A DNA stretch of 64,000 nt from Membranihabitans marinus (GTDB lineage: Bacteria > Bacteroidota > Bacteroidia > Chitinophagales > Saprospiraceae): positions 310,001 to 374,000 of the forward strand of contig NZ_JAJQYA010000001.1 in the NCBI RefSeq assembly GCF_021729155.1, written 5' to 3'. The position numbers and the translations under genes are program-made. Under the pieces are notes generated by a model, which saw only the letters and a list, made by a program, of their open reading frames with translations, made no database searches and was not told the DNA's origin. How positions within the stretch are numbered: position 1 is the stretch's first letter; every line of letters begins with the position of its first letter. Positions 1-7,838 of the stretch are shown here, one piece after another.

Positions 1-83
1 TCAACACCCATAGCTGTGAAATATCGCGCATCAGTAAGGTTCTTTACACCGTAGATTAAATAATTTATTGCATCTTCCTGCAT
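1..83 (-). CDS. TrpF-like (phosphoribosylanthranilate isomerase-type) barrel protein, N-terminal fragment
   Basis: Only the first 27 codons lie in the window; the gene runs off the left edge. Reading from the ATG at 83 on the minus strand gives a segment ending N-L-T-D-A-R-Y-F-T-A-M-G-V. This matches the first beta strand and phosphate-loop region of TrpF-like (beta/alpha)8 barrels, which usually read GI-xxLTDARYF-A in Bacteroidota. Trp biosynthesis or a TrpF-derived paralogue are both possible; the Bacteroidota paralogue often keeps this motif without being in a trp operon. The gene is divergent from the next one, with only 36 bp between the two starts. The family call rests on a short motif. 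Confidence 0.45.
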   Translation of the reverse strand, partial: MQEDAINYLIYGVKNLTDARYFTAMGV

Positions 84-119
84 ACTAATTGGATTGTATT
101 TATAGTTGAAAACAAAGGT

Positions 120-455
120 ATGACAATAAAAACAAAATTTTATTACGAACAGGTATATGAAGTGGTTCAATTGATACCCAAGGGCAAGGTGTCGACATAT
201 GGTCATATTGCCGATTTTTTGGCCTTAGGTTCTCCTAGGATGGTGGGCTATGCACTGAGTCAACTCAAAGATTGGGATGGAGATATACCTGCTTACCGAG
301 TGGTCAATGCCGCTGGGGTATTGAGTGGTCGGCTACATTTTGCTTCTCCCAATTATATGGCAGAAAAATTAGAGGCGGAAAATATTGTTATTAAAAATAA
401 CAAAGTTCAAAATTTTGAGAAATGTCTTTGGATTCCAGCAGACCATATACTGTGA
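120..455 (+). CDS. Alkyltransferase-like protein (ATL, MGMT family without the acceptor Cys)
   Basis: A 111-residue protein made of only the DNA-binding domain of the O6-alkylguanine-DNA alkyltransferase family. The winged-helix segment is clear: IPKGKVSTYGHIA at about 19-31 and the arginine-finger region GSPRMVGYAL at 37-46. Where active MGMT has P-C-H-R, this protein has P-A-Y-R at 57-60, so the alkyl-accepting cysteine is missing. ATLs bind O6-alkylguanine lesions without repairing them and pass them to nucleotide excision repair. That role is inferred from the family. The well-known ATLs have Trp at the Cys position and keep His; here both positions differ (Ala, Tyr). The protein is probably cytoplasmic, and the gene looks monocistronic. 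Confidence 0.8.
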   Translation: MTIKTKFYYEQVYEVVQLIPKGKVSTYGHIADFLALGSPRMVGYALSQLKDWDGDIPAYRVVNAAGVLSGRLHFASPNYMAEKLEAENIVIKNNKVQNFEKCLWIPADHIL

Positions 456-616
456 GATATAACATGAAACATTGTAATGAGTCATGGGTTTTGAAGGGGT
501 ATGGATTATGATATTTTGGGATATGTTAAATTTTAGGATTTAACAATATTGGTAAATTAAAATTAGTTTTAGAAGAGAATTTTTTTATAATTAAAAACCT
601 TTTAGAAAATCGGCCT

Positions 617-850
617 ATGAAACTAGATTTTACACTTAAACTTATTTCCTTTATCTACAATGAGACCAAATCTGAGGAGAATGCTCAGATTATGGGTGAG
701 ATTCAACGCGATTCCGAAGTGAACGATTCCTACGTTGAATTGATGGAAGCCAACCAATTAATAACTATAGAAAAACGTCGTCCTTCAGCTCGAAGTCGTG
801 CTAGAATTTTAGATTATAGTGCAAGTACTAGGGTGAAGACTATTTTATAA
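617..850 (+). CDS. Small conserved hypothetical protein (77 aa)
   Basis: I do not recognise a characterised family. The protein starts with a short segment KLISFIYNETKSEENAQI followed by an acidic helical region and a basic Ser/Arg stretch near 54-63. Its layout resembles the short (70-80 aa) Bacteroidota proteins that look like a free N-terminal part of an anti-sigma factor (helix, acidic middle, flexible basic tail), but no transmembrane segment is present. It lies 94 bp upstream of recA in the same direction. The recA promoter falls between the two genes, so they probably form separate transcripts. Codon use resembles the neighbours, and the AUG is preceded by an AT-rich leader. Confidence 0.6.
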   Translation: MKLDFTLKLISFIYNETKSEENAQIMGEIQRDSEVNDSYVELMEANQLITIEKRRPSARSRARILDYSASTRVKTIL

Positions 851-882
851 AAAAAAATTAATTCAGAAAATTGATTTTTTTA

Positions 883-915
883 TTTGAAATTCTATAAATT
901 ATTATTGTATATTTG
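883..915 (+). promoter_or_regulatory. Predicted recA promoter (-33 TTTG, -7 TATATTTG)
   Basis: TTTG at 883-886 and TATATTTG at 908-915 are separated by 21 bp. This matches the Bacteroidota primary-sigma consensus TTTG-N19/21-TAnnTTTG exactly. Transcription would start near 920-923, about 20 bp before the recA ATG at 944. No LexA-type inverted repeat was recognised between it and the start codon. Confidence 0.6.
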
Positions 916-943
916 GTAATAACATCAAAGGAAAACTAACTAA

Positions 944-1948
944 ATGTCAGATAATAAAGAGGCGAAATTAAAGGCGCTCAAAATGACCATGGACCGTCTA
1001 GATAAGACCTATGGTAAAGGGGCGATTATGAGAATGGGAGATGCGCCTGTAGTAGAAGCCCAAACTATTTCTACTGGATCGTTGGGTCTGGATATAGCGT
1101 TGGGAGTCAATGGATTTCCACGCGGGAGAGTAGTAGAGATATATGGGCCGGAGTCATCGGGTAAAACCACATTGGCCATTCACGCTATTGCCGAATGTCA
1201 AAAACAAGGTGGGATTGCCGCTTTTATCGATGCAGAGCATGCTTTCGATCGCAATTATGCCCAGGCATTGGGAGTAGATACAGAGAACTTGTTAATCTCT
1301 CAACCGGATAACGGGGAGCAAGCTCTTGAAATAGTTGAAAACCTGATTCGATCAGGAGCTATTGATATTGTAGTGATTGACTCAGTAGCTGCATTGACAC
1401 CTAGAGCAGAAATAGAAGGAGAAATGGGTGATTCAAAAATGGGCCTCCAAGCTCGTTTGATGTCACAAGCCCTTAGAAAATTGACGGGGACAATAGGTAG
1501 AACCGGTTGTTGCTGCATATTTATCAATCAGTTGAGAGAAAAGATTGGCGTATTGTTTGGTAATCCCGAGACAACCACTGGTGGAAATGCACTGAAATTT
1601 TATGCTTCCATGCGATTGGATATTCGCAGAAGTGGTTCGCCGATTAAGAATAAGGATACCGAAATAGTCGGTAACACCGTTAAGGTGAAAGTTGTTAAAA
1701 ATAAATTGGCTCCACCTTTTAGGGTAGCCATGTTTGATATTCTCTACGGGCAAGGGATCTCCAAAGAAGGAGAGATCGTAGACTTAGGAGTTGAACACAA
1801 TATCGTAACCAAATCTGGTTCATGGTATAGTTACGGCGATACTAAGATTGCTCAAGGTAGAGAAGCCGCCAAGCAGTTTATGCTTGATAATCCTGAGGTT
1901 GCAGATGAAATCGAAGGTAAGATCAAGGAAGTACTGGACGGTAAGTAA
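944..1948 (+). CDS. recA: Recombinase RecA
   Basis: A 334-residue RecA, close to the usual length. It forms ATP-dependent filaments on single-stranded DNA, catalyses strand exchange and, where LexA exists, triggers SOS. Visible motifs are Walker A GPESSGKT at 68-75, the [12 protein letters not shown] Walker B region, the L1/MAW region [22 protein letters not shown] (described by its ends E-G-E and A-L-R-K), the L2 segment starting [10 protein letters not shown], and the signature [14 protein letters not shown]. The acidic C-terminal tail of proteobacterial RecA is short here ([13 protein letters not shown]). The gene has its own promoter and is followed by a strong hairpin terminator, so it is monocistronic. 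Confidence 0.98.
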   Translation: MSDNKEAKLKALKMTMDRLDKTYGKGAIMRMGDAPVVEAQTISTGSLGLDIALGVNGFPRGRVVEIYGPESSGKTTLAIHAIAECQKQGGIAAFIDAEHAFDRNYAQALGVDTENLLISQPDNGEQALEIVENLIRSGAIDIVVIDSVAALTPRAEIEGEMGDSKMGLQARLMSQALRKLTGTIGRTGCCCIFINQLREKIGVLFGNPETTTGGNALKFYASMRLDIRRSGSPIKNKDTEIVGNTVKVKVVKNKLAPPFRVAMFDILYGQGISKEGEIVDLGVEHNIVTKSGSWYSYGDTKIAQGREAAKQFMLDNPEVADEIEGKIKEVLDGK

Positions 1949-2015
1949 TGATATATTAGCTAGAACCATTAAGTAGCTATTTTTTATCTTTTTGTTTCTT
2001 TTGGGGTTTAGCTTT

Positions 2016-2053
2016 GGGGGTTGGATGTAATATCCAACCTCCACTTTTTTTTT
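2016..2053 (+). terminator. Rho-independent terminator of recA
   Basis: An 11-bp stem, 5' arm 2016-2026 and 3' arm 2032-2042, contains GGTTGGAT/ATCCAACC and a 5-nt loop. It is followed by ACT and a run of nine T at 2045-2053. It sits 68 bp after the recA stop. Confidence 0.85.
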
Positions 2054-2110
2054 AGACCTATTCTTTTATTTTTTATTTATTCTTGTATATTGTTGAAAAT
2101 TTTTACTTAG

Positions 2111-2845
2111 ATGAAAAAATCCTATTTATTAGCCAGTCTTTTGTTGATGACTTTATCGAATATTTTATCTGCTCAAGACAAGCCCGAAGATACTGAGGTT
2201 TGGGAGCCAGAACCCAAAGTCATCAGCCCTGGATATAGTTATGCCAGTGCGCCAAGTGATGCCATTGTTTTATTTTCTGAGAATAATTTGGATCAGTGGA
2301 CCAATGGTGATGGTCAGGCCCCTGGTTGGGATGTAAGTGGGGATATTTTTACCGTGGTGCCTAAGTCAGGACAAATTCAAACCAAGGAAGTCTTTGAAGA
2401 TTTTCAGTTACATATTGAATGGCGGTCTCCATTAGTTATTCAAGGTGAAGGTCAAGGTAGAGGAAATAGCGGAATCTTTTTACAGGGAAAGTACGAATTA
2501 CAAGTACTCGATTCATACAATAATAGAACTTATTCCAATGGTCAGGCAGCTAGTATATATAAACAAGCCATTCCTTTGGTCAATGCAACTCAGCCTACAG
2601 GTAATTGGAATAGCTACGATGTGATTTATACTGCACCTAAGTTTAACGAAAATGGAGAGTTGAAATCGCCAGCCTATGTAACCGTATTGCACAACGGAGT
2701 GTTGGTTCAAAATCATACTGAAATAAAAGGCCGTACCGCCTTTATCGGTCAACCGAAATATGAAGCCCATGGACCGGGTCCTATTTTGTTGCAAGATCAC
2801 AGTAATCCCGTTAGTTATAGAAATATCTGGATTAGAAGATTGTAA
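2111..2845 (+). CDS. Secreted DUF1080 protein (3-keto-disaccharide hydrolase-like)
   Basis: A 244-residue protein with a cleavable signal peptide (M-K-K, hydrophobic to about residue 21, then SAQDKPEDTE). The rest is a single DUF1080 / PF06439 jelly-roll of concanavalin type: the opening VLFSENNLDQW, the central GNSGIFLQGKYELQVLDSY, and the closing GPILLQDHSNPVSYRNIWIR are typical. Some members hydrolyse 3-keto-glycosides formed by Gfo/Idh/MocA oxidoreductases. Two such Tat-exported oxidoreductases occur 5.7 kb downstream, which makes a shared 3-keto-sugar route plausible but not shown. The next gene is a sugar symporter in the same direction with its own candidate promoter. Confidence 0.85.
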   Translation: MKKSYLLASLLLMTLSNILSAQDKPEDTEVWEPEPKVISPGYSYASAPSDAIVLFSENNLDQWTNGDGQAPGWDVSGDIFTVVPKSGQIQTKEVFEDFQLHIEWRSPLVIQGEGQGRGNSGIFLQGKYELQVLDSYNNRTYSNGQAASIYKQAIPLVNATQPTGNWNSYDVIYTAPKFNENGELKSPAYVTVLHNGVLVQNHTEIKGRTAFIGQPKYEAHGPGPILLQDHSNPVSYRNIWIRRL

Positions 2846-2867
2846 AAGACTGAGTTGTTTAGGAGAG

Positions 2868-2900
2868 TTTGGTTAAGAGATGGTTTTTTGTTTACATTTT
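2868..2900 (+). promoter_or_regulatory. Candidate promoter of the sugar symporter gene
   Basis: TTTG at 2868-2871, a 21-bp spacer, then TACATTTT at 2893-2900 (7 of 8 to TAnnTTTG). It sits 17 bp before the ATG at 2917, which would give a very short leader. Confidence 0.35.
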
Positions 2901-2916
2901 ATCATAATTAAGCCTT

Positions 2917-4257
2917 ATGCCCAAAAAATTGTTTTATTCGTCATTGGTAGCTGCCTTAGGTGGATTGTTATTTGGTTTTGACACGGCAGTTATTTCTGGT
3001 GCCGAACAAGACATTAAGATAGTCTTTGACTTAGATGGTTTTTGGCATGGTTTTACCAATTCCATTGCCCTCATTGGCACCATCGTAGGTGCTGTTGTTT
3101 CCGGGCGGTTAGGGGATTATTTTGGAAGGAGGAAATCTCTAATCATTCTGGCATTGTTTTACTTTGTGTCTGCCATTGGAAGTGCGATGGCTGGTTCTTG
3201 GTATTTTTTTCTATTTTATAGATTTATAGGAGGATTGGCTGTAGGGGTTTCCTCTGTCATTGGCCCTATGTATATATCTGAGATTTCACCAGCGCGGTAT
3301 AGAGGAAGGTTGGTGGCTATGTTCCAATTCAATGTAGTATTCGGAATTTTAGTGGCGTTTTTGTCCAATTATTTAATCAATGGTCTAATCGAAAATCAAC
3401 CATGGCGATGGATGCTTGGTGTGGAAGCCCTTCCTGCCATAATATTTTTTGCATTGCTATTTACCATACCAAAAAGTCCACGTTGGTTGGTCAAGAAGAA
3501 TCGAAGTGCAGAGGCTAAAGTAGTATTGGAGAGTTTGATGGAAGATGATGCCGGTCATTTATTGACCGATATTGAAACTTCTTTAGCCAAGGATAGAGCT
3601 GGTTTAAAAGAGCGATTGTTTTCAGGGAAATTTAATTTCCCCATCCTTTTGGCCTTCCTTTTAGCCACATTTAATCAATTTTCTGGTATTAATGCCATTA
3701 TGTATTACGCCCCGAGAATATTTGCCATGACAGGGATGGGTAAGGAAACGGCCCTACTCCAAGTAGTTATCATTGGACTGACCAATATGGTATTTACTTT
3801 ATTGGCCATGAGTATCATTGATCGATTTGGGAGAAAATATTTAATGAAAATTGGGTCAATAGGGATGATCTTTTTTCTTGGAATGACAGCTAAGACCTTT
3901 TATTTTCAGGATTTTGAAGGGTACGCTACCCTTGTTTATTTAATGGGTTTTATTGCATTTTTTGCTTTTTCTCAAGGTGCTGTTATTTGGGTTTTCTTAT
4001 CTGAAATTTTTCCTAATTCGGTTCGTGCCCAAGGTCAGGCTTTGGGAAGTCTTACGCATTGGTTTTGGGCTGCTTTATTGACTTGGGTATTCCCCGTAGT
4101 CGCTGAATTGAACAATGGAGGTGCCTATGCATTCACCTTTTTCACGGTGGCTATGGTATTGCAGCTGATTTTTGTAATTAGAGTCATGCCAGAAACCAAG
4201 GGTAAATCACTGGAAGAGCTTGAAAAAATTATTTCTAAATCTACAAAACCTGTCTAG
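2917..4257 (+). CDS. MFS sugar:H+ symporter (sugar porter family, XylE/GalP type)
   Basis: A 446-residue inner-membrane transporter with 12 predicted helices and the full set of sugar-porter signatures: GFDTAVISGA in helix 1, GRLGDYFGRR in the 2-3 loop, the ARYRGRLVAMFQ stretch after helix 4, PKSPRWLV in the central loop, QFSGINAIMYYAPRIF in helix 7, DRFGRK in the 8-9 loop and PETKGKSLEEL at the C-terminus. It probably imports a monosaccharide with protons; the specific sugar cannot be read from the sequence. The position after a DUF1080 hydrolase suggests uptake of its product. It is convergent with the ABC ATPase gene, 10 bp apart. Confidence 0.93.
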   Translation: MPKKLFYSSLVAALGGLLFGFDTAVISGAEQDIKIVFDLDGFWHGFTNSIALIGTIVGAVVSGRLGDYFGRRKSLIILALFYFVSAIGSAMAGSWYFFLFYRFIGGLAVGVSSVIGPMYISEISPARYRGRLVAMFQFNVVFGILVAFLSNYLINGLIENQPWRWMLGVEALPAIIFFALLFTIPKSPRWLVKKNRSAEAKVVLESLMEDDAGHLLTDIETSLAKDRAGLKERLFSGKFNFPILLAFLLATFNQFSGINAIMYYAPRIFAMTGMGKETALLQVVIIGLTNMVFTLLAMSIIDRFGRKYLMKIGSIGMIFFLGMTAKTFYFQDFEGYATLVYLMGFIAFFAFSQGAVIWVFLSEIFPNSVRAQGQALGSLTHWFWAALLTWVFPVVAELNNGGAYAFTFFTVAMVLQLIFVIRVMPETKGKSLEELEKIISKSTKPV

Positions 4258-4267
4258 AATACTGGAT

Positions 4268-5701
4268 TTAGCCTAAAGTGAATTCACGATTGATACCAGA
4301 GGGTAAATGACTTTCCAAATGGGTGACGAAGAGTAGGCTTCTATGACTTCGATTTAATAAGCCATCTAAAAATTTGTTGTTTAATTGGATCCTCTCCATT
4401 TCAAAATCATGGTAGGGTTCATCGAGTATCAATATCTCTGCGTTTTTCAGATAGGCTCCTATAAGAAGTAATTGCTTTCTCTCTATCTTTGATAATGCTT
4501 TAAAAGGCTTATCCAAGGCATCTAGGATATTAAAATATTCACATACTTGGTAAATGGTTTGATCAGATGGTAGAACGGTAGTAATATATGGCGTCTTTAA
4601 TTGTTTTAAGATGACCTGCTTTCCATTGCCATTATGCCGGTAATACAGAAATTCATCAGAACTGAAGTAGGATATTTTAGATTTTACCTCCCATACCGAT
4701 TGGCCACTTCCCTTTTTATGACCAAATAAATAAATAGCTTCTCTATAAGCTTGGGGCACGTCTCCATATATTAGGCTGAGTAATGTGCTTTTACCGGCTC
4801 CGTTTTTACCTTTTATCTGCCATCTTTCACCTGCATTTATTTTCCAATCTAGGTCTTTGAGAATTTTTGTATTGCCATATTGAATGTTGATTCCCTCCAT
4901 TCTAATTTGCTCAGTTCCGTTATTCCCGTTATTATTATTTATTAGGAATTTGAATAAGTCATCGGAAATTATAGAATCTTCATTCTTTCTGAGATTGCTT
5001 TTTGTTAGAGGGGCAATGTTGATAATGTGATTTTCAGAATCTATAGCTTCTACTGAGTCTGACGTGAACATTAGAAAAGGAGTATCTATAGCGTCGGACT
5101 CGAATAGTTCAATAATTTTAATTTGCCAACTTCTATCCAATCCTTTAAAGCCGTTGTCCACTAAAATAATATCGGGAAAAGTTATGGTCTGTAAGCCAAT
5201 CACAAAACGCTGCCATTCACCAGAAGATAAATGAAATAGCGGTTTATTCCACAATTGATCCAATGCTAGGGTTTGAATAAGAGGTTTAAAATGGCGATAG
5301 CCGGATGAGGTATTTATTTCGCTTAAATGTTTGCCCACTACATCGTCGGAATCCGAATATGCGCTTTGAAATCGCTGTTGGAAAAACCCATTATTGGATT
5401 GACTATTACTGAGATATTTGCTCTTTGACAAGGTTTTTTGAATCACCAGTTGTCGGTTATAGCTTTCGATGTCAACTAACTTAGCTCCATGAAGGTCTCT
5501 GTATATTATATCCAATAACTTTGATCGTTGATCACCATTCCCTCCTGTAATGCAGGCCCAATGCTTGATGATGTAGGATGTGGTTGAATCCAATGAGTTG
5601 TGATGAAACACATTATGATTGATATGGAGTTGGTAAGTTTTAATGACTACTATTTTAGCGAATGAAATTAGGGATATTGATTGAAATATAAGACAAGACA
5701 A
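4268..5701 (-). CDS. ModF/PhrA-like double ABC ATPase with one degenerate nucleotide site
   Basis: A soluble protein of two fused ABC nucleotide-binding domains without membrane segments, close in length to E. coli ModF (about 490 aa). NBD1 (about 20-235) has a ruined Walker A (GGNGDQRS, 53-60), no catalytic Glu after Walker B (IILVDN, 178-183) and no H-loop His, but keeps the signature LSSGE at 158-162. NBD2 (about 265-477) has intact Walker A GKNGAGKS (298-305), Walker B ILILDEP (423-429) and H-loop His461, but a poor signature LSKIE (403-407). Since sites form between opposite domains, one complete and one dead site result. The role is unknown. The start is uncertain: the first about 20 residues are hydrophobic and may not be translated, but no better ATG is seen. 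Confidence 0.85.
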   Translation of the reverse strand: MSCLIFQSISLISFAKIVVIKTYQLHINHNVFHHNSLDSTTSYIIKHWACITGGNGDQRSKLLDIIYRDLHGAKLVDIESYNRQLVIQKTLSKSKYLSNSQSNNGFFQQRFQSAYSDSDDVVGKHLSEINTSSGYRHFKPLIQTLALDQLWNKPLFHLSSGEWQRFVIGLQTITFPDIILVDNGFKGLDRSWQIKIIELFESDAIDTPFLMFTSDSVEAIDSENHIINIAPLTKSNLRKNEDSIISDDLFKFLINNNNGNNGTEQIRMEGINIQYGNTKILKDLDWKINAGERWQIKGKNGAGKSTLLSLIYGDVPQAYREAIYLFGHKKGSGQSVWEVKSKISYFSSDEFLYYRHNGNGKQVILKQLKTPYITTVLPSDQTIYQVCEYFNILDALDKPFKALSKIERKQLLLIGAYLKNAEILILDEPYHDFEMERIQLNNKFLDGLLNRSHRSLLFVTHLESHLPSGINREFTLG

Positions 5702-6012
5702 TGGTATTTCTAATGTGATTTATTATCCGTTAGCCTCTGAATGGTTTATATGGAGTATATAATTGCCAATCTAAGTATTACATGATTTGAGGTTGGCTAT
5801 TTGTAATACTTACATTTTCCACAATTAAAATTTTTATTGATTAATTCTGTCCATTGTGAAAGGAGAGATAATGGTCATTATCGGTTAAAATTCAGAAGTC
5901 ATGTAAATTATAAATGTGACATAATGAAAGTGTTATCGTCAAATAGAACAATAAGAGGCTTTTTTATTGATTAACACCAAATTTGTATTTTTAAAACTAT
6001 AAATCTATAAAG
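5702..6012. other. Divergent intergenic region with an inverted repeat
   Basis: 311 bp between two divergent genes, AT-rich, with no coding potential seen. It contains the interrupted palindrome GATAATG-GT-CATTATC at 5867-5882, which has the form of a regulator-binding site, about 130 bp before the channel-like gene. The promoter elements for either gene are not clear. Confidence 0.3.
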
Positions 6013-7203
6013 ATGGAATATTTTAACGATTACTATTCTTCATTTCTTCAATCAATCAGTAATTATTTGCCAGGAGTTGTAGGAGCTATACTGGTTTTGT
6101 TCATTGGTTGGTTGGTGGCTTCAGGATTGCGTCGACTGACGCAAAGCTTGCTTAAAAGGACAAATTTAGACAATCGGCTATTTAAACGGGCTAAGTCGAC
6201 CGTAAGTCCAGAAAAATTCTTAGCCAAATTGGTGTATTACAGTATCATGGTTGTGGTATTGTTGGTGGTCTTGGAGATGTTAGGGGTTAGGCAGGTATTG
6301 GATCCATTAAAGGAGATGGCCAGTGAGTTCTTTGGTTTTGTACCCAATGTAATTGCTGCCTTGGTTATTGGATATGTGGGTTATATAATAGCTACCATAG
6401 CTTCTGAACTAGTCGGAATTGGGGGGTCGGCTTTTGAATCAATTTCTGATCGACTGGGAATTACATCAGAATCTATGAGTTTAGATCTCAACAATATTTT
6501 GAAAAAAGTAGTTTTTATATTGATTTTTATCCCTGTTTTAATTGCGGCCATCGATGTTCTTAATATCAAAGCTATCTCTGATCCAGCTACTTCGATGCTG
6601 AGCATTTTTGTTTCCAGTATTCCCAGTATTGTGGCGGCAGCAGTGATCATTGCCGTATTTATTATTGGGGGAAAATTTATTGCGAGTTTACTCAATGAGT
6701 TATTTACGAGTTTGGGTGTTGATGTTATAGCTAAAAAGTTACAGATTGGTGATCTAATTGGTGATTATTCTCTATCGAAATTGCTGGCCAACTTGGCTTT
6801 TTTCTTTATTGTATTTTTTGGTTTAATTACCGGTATAGAAAAATTGGGATTTTATGAATTAAATGAAATCTTGTCCGATCTATTACATCTATCTGGTCGT
6901 GTCTTATTCGGTATTGTGATCTTGATATTGGGGAATTATTTCAGCAATTTGGCTTATAAATCGGTGTCTAAGGGAAAGGAAAGTCAAGTCATTGCGAATA
7001 TTGCTAAGTACGCAATATTGGTTTTATTTTTGGGAATTGCCTTAAATCAAATGGGCATTGCCGACAAGATAGTGAATTTGGCCTTTGGCCTGACTTTGGG
7101 TGCTATTGCCGTGGCTATTGCCCTATCATTTGGTTTGGGTGGAAGAGAAGCTGCTGGTAAGCAAATGGAATATATATTTAAGAAGCTTAGGGGAGAGAAG
7201 TAA
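6013..7203 (+). CDS. Mechanosensitive-channel-like membrane protein (conserved TM-helix repeats, no MscS beta domain)
   Basis: A 396-residue integral membrane protein with about ten hydrophobic helices arranged as repeats of the 'conserved TM helix' found beside MscS-type channels. The repeats begin near PGVVGAILVLFIGWLVA (20-36), FVPNVIAALVIGYVGY, SIPSIVAAAVIIAVFIIGGK, LSGRVLFGIVILILGNY and GAIAVAIALSFGLGGREAAG, each ending with a short basic or polar helix. The beta and alpha/beta cytoplasmic domains of MscS are absent, so gating by the MscS mechanism cannot be claimed. It is often annotated as a mechanosensitive ion channel family protein. It is monocistronic, and a weak hairpin lies near 7291-7310. 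Confidence 0.8.
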   Translation: MEYFNDYYSSFLQSISNYLPGVVGAILVLFIGWLVASGLRRLTQSLLKRTNLDNRLFKRAKSTVSPEKFLAKLVYYSIMVVVLLVVLEMLGVRQVLDPLKEMASEFFGFVPNVIAALVIGYVGYIIATIASELVGIGGSAFESISDRLGITSESMSLDLNNILKKVVFILIFIPVLIAAIDVLNIKAISDPATSMLSIFVSSIPSIVAAAVIIAVFIIGGKFIASLLNELFTSLGVDVIAKKLQIGDLIGDYSLSKLLANLAFFFIVFFGLITGIEKLGFYELNEILSDLLHLSGRVLFGIVILILGNYFSNLAYKSVSKGKESQVIANIAKYAILVLFLGIALNQMGIADKIVNLAFGLTLGAIAVAIALSFGLGGREAAGKQMEYIFKKLRGEK

Positions 7204-7448
7204 GAGGGGGAGTTTGAGGTTTAGGTTGGAGCTAAATTAATATTTGTCAGCTGTTAAAAATTGCTGTGGGACAAAAGGAATTTATTAGAGGGGTAGGCTT
7301 AGTCTTACCCTTCTTTCATTAGCAACCATCCATTTAGATTTACTCTGAAATCAAAGAATGTTTTAATTGGTCTATGAATACTCTAGTCATTTATACTAAG
7401 AAAATTTAAAGGCTTTTCTGTCCTCAAGTCAAATTATTTAAATCTATT

Positions 7449-7462
7449 TTTAAAACGCTTGC
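7449..7462 (+). promoter_or_regulatory. Possible operator, copy 1 of TTTAAAACGYTTGC
   Basis: A 14-bp motif that differs by one base from the copy at 7746-7759. The core AAACG-YTT resembles half-sites of LacI-family operators, which have a central CG. No LacI-type regulator is encoded in the window. Confidence 0.25.
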
Positions 7463-7745
7463 ACATGATGAGGTATGTACTAGTAAACCAAAAAGTATAC
7501 TTCAATTTTAGTTATTTGATCTAGATAAATAGAAAATATTTTGCAAATTAAATGTATTCTGTGTTAATATTTGGCTTTCTGGGTTTTGTATCGTTGTCGA
7601 ATATTGAAATTCCATTCTCCGACAGTTTTAATTTAGCATTAATCTATGTTTTATTTTATGTAATTGTGTATTTTTAGTTTATATTCCGTTTTATACAACT
7701 TCGGTAAAGTCTTCCCCGGGCTATGCGACATTTTTACTTATTTAA

Positions 7746-7759
7746 TTTAAAACGTTTGC
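7746..7759 (+). promoter_or_regulatory. Possible operator, copy 2 of TTTAAAACGYTTGC
   Basis: Second copy, 297 bp after the first and 80 bp before the start codon at 7839. The motif reads TTTAAAACGTTTGC; AAACGTTT at its centre is a perfect 8-bp palindrome. See copy 1. Confidence 0.25.
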
Positions 7760-7838
7760 GGTTCTGGATTGGAATACTGTTAATCGATTGAATAGCAAAT
7801 AATTAAATGTCAATTTTTCACAATTAATCAATAAATAA

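Larger units (their letters stand above)
7204..7838. other. 635-bp intergenic region upstream of the Tat oxidoreductases
   Basis: No open reading frame of gene-like composition. It carries a direct repeat TTTAAAACG[C/T]TTGC (separate entries) and otherwise AT-rich sequence. A weak GGGTAGG/TCTTACCC hairpin at 7291-7310 may end the upstream transcript. The length and the repeated motif suggest a regulated leader for the gene at 7839. Confidence 0.35.

Noticed and set aside
1505-1520. Triple Cys (GCCCIF) in RecA
   Set aside because: I recall this as normal for Bacteroidota RecA, so it is not reported as unusual.
7291-7310. Hairpin GGGTAGG/TCTTACCC after the channel-like gene
   Set aside because: Short stem with mismatches and no strong T-run; too weak to call a terminator.
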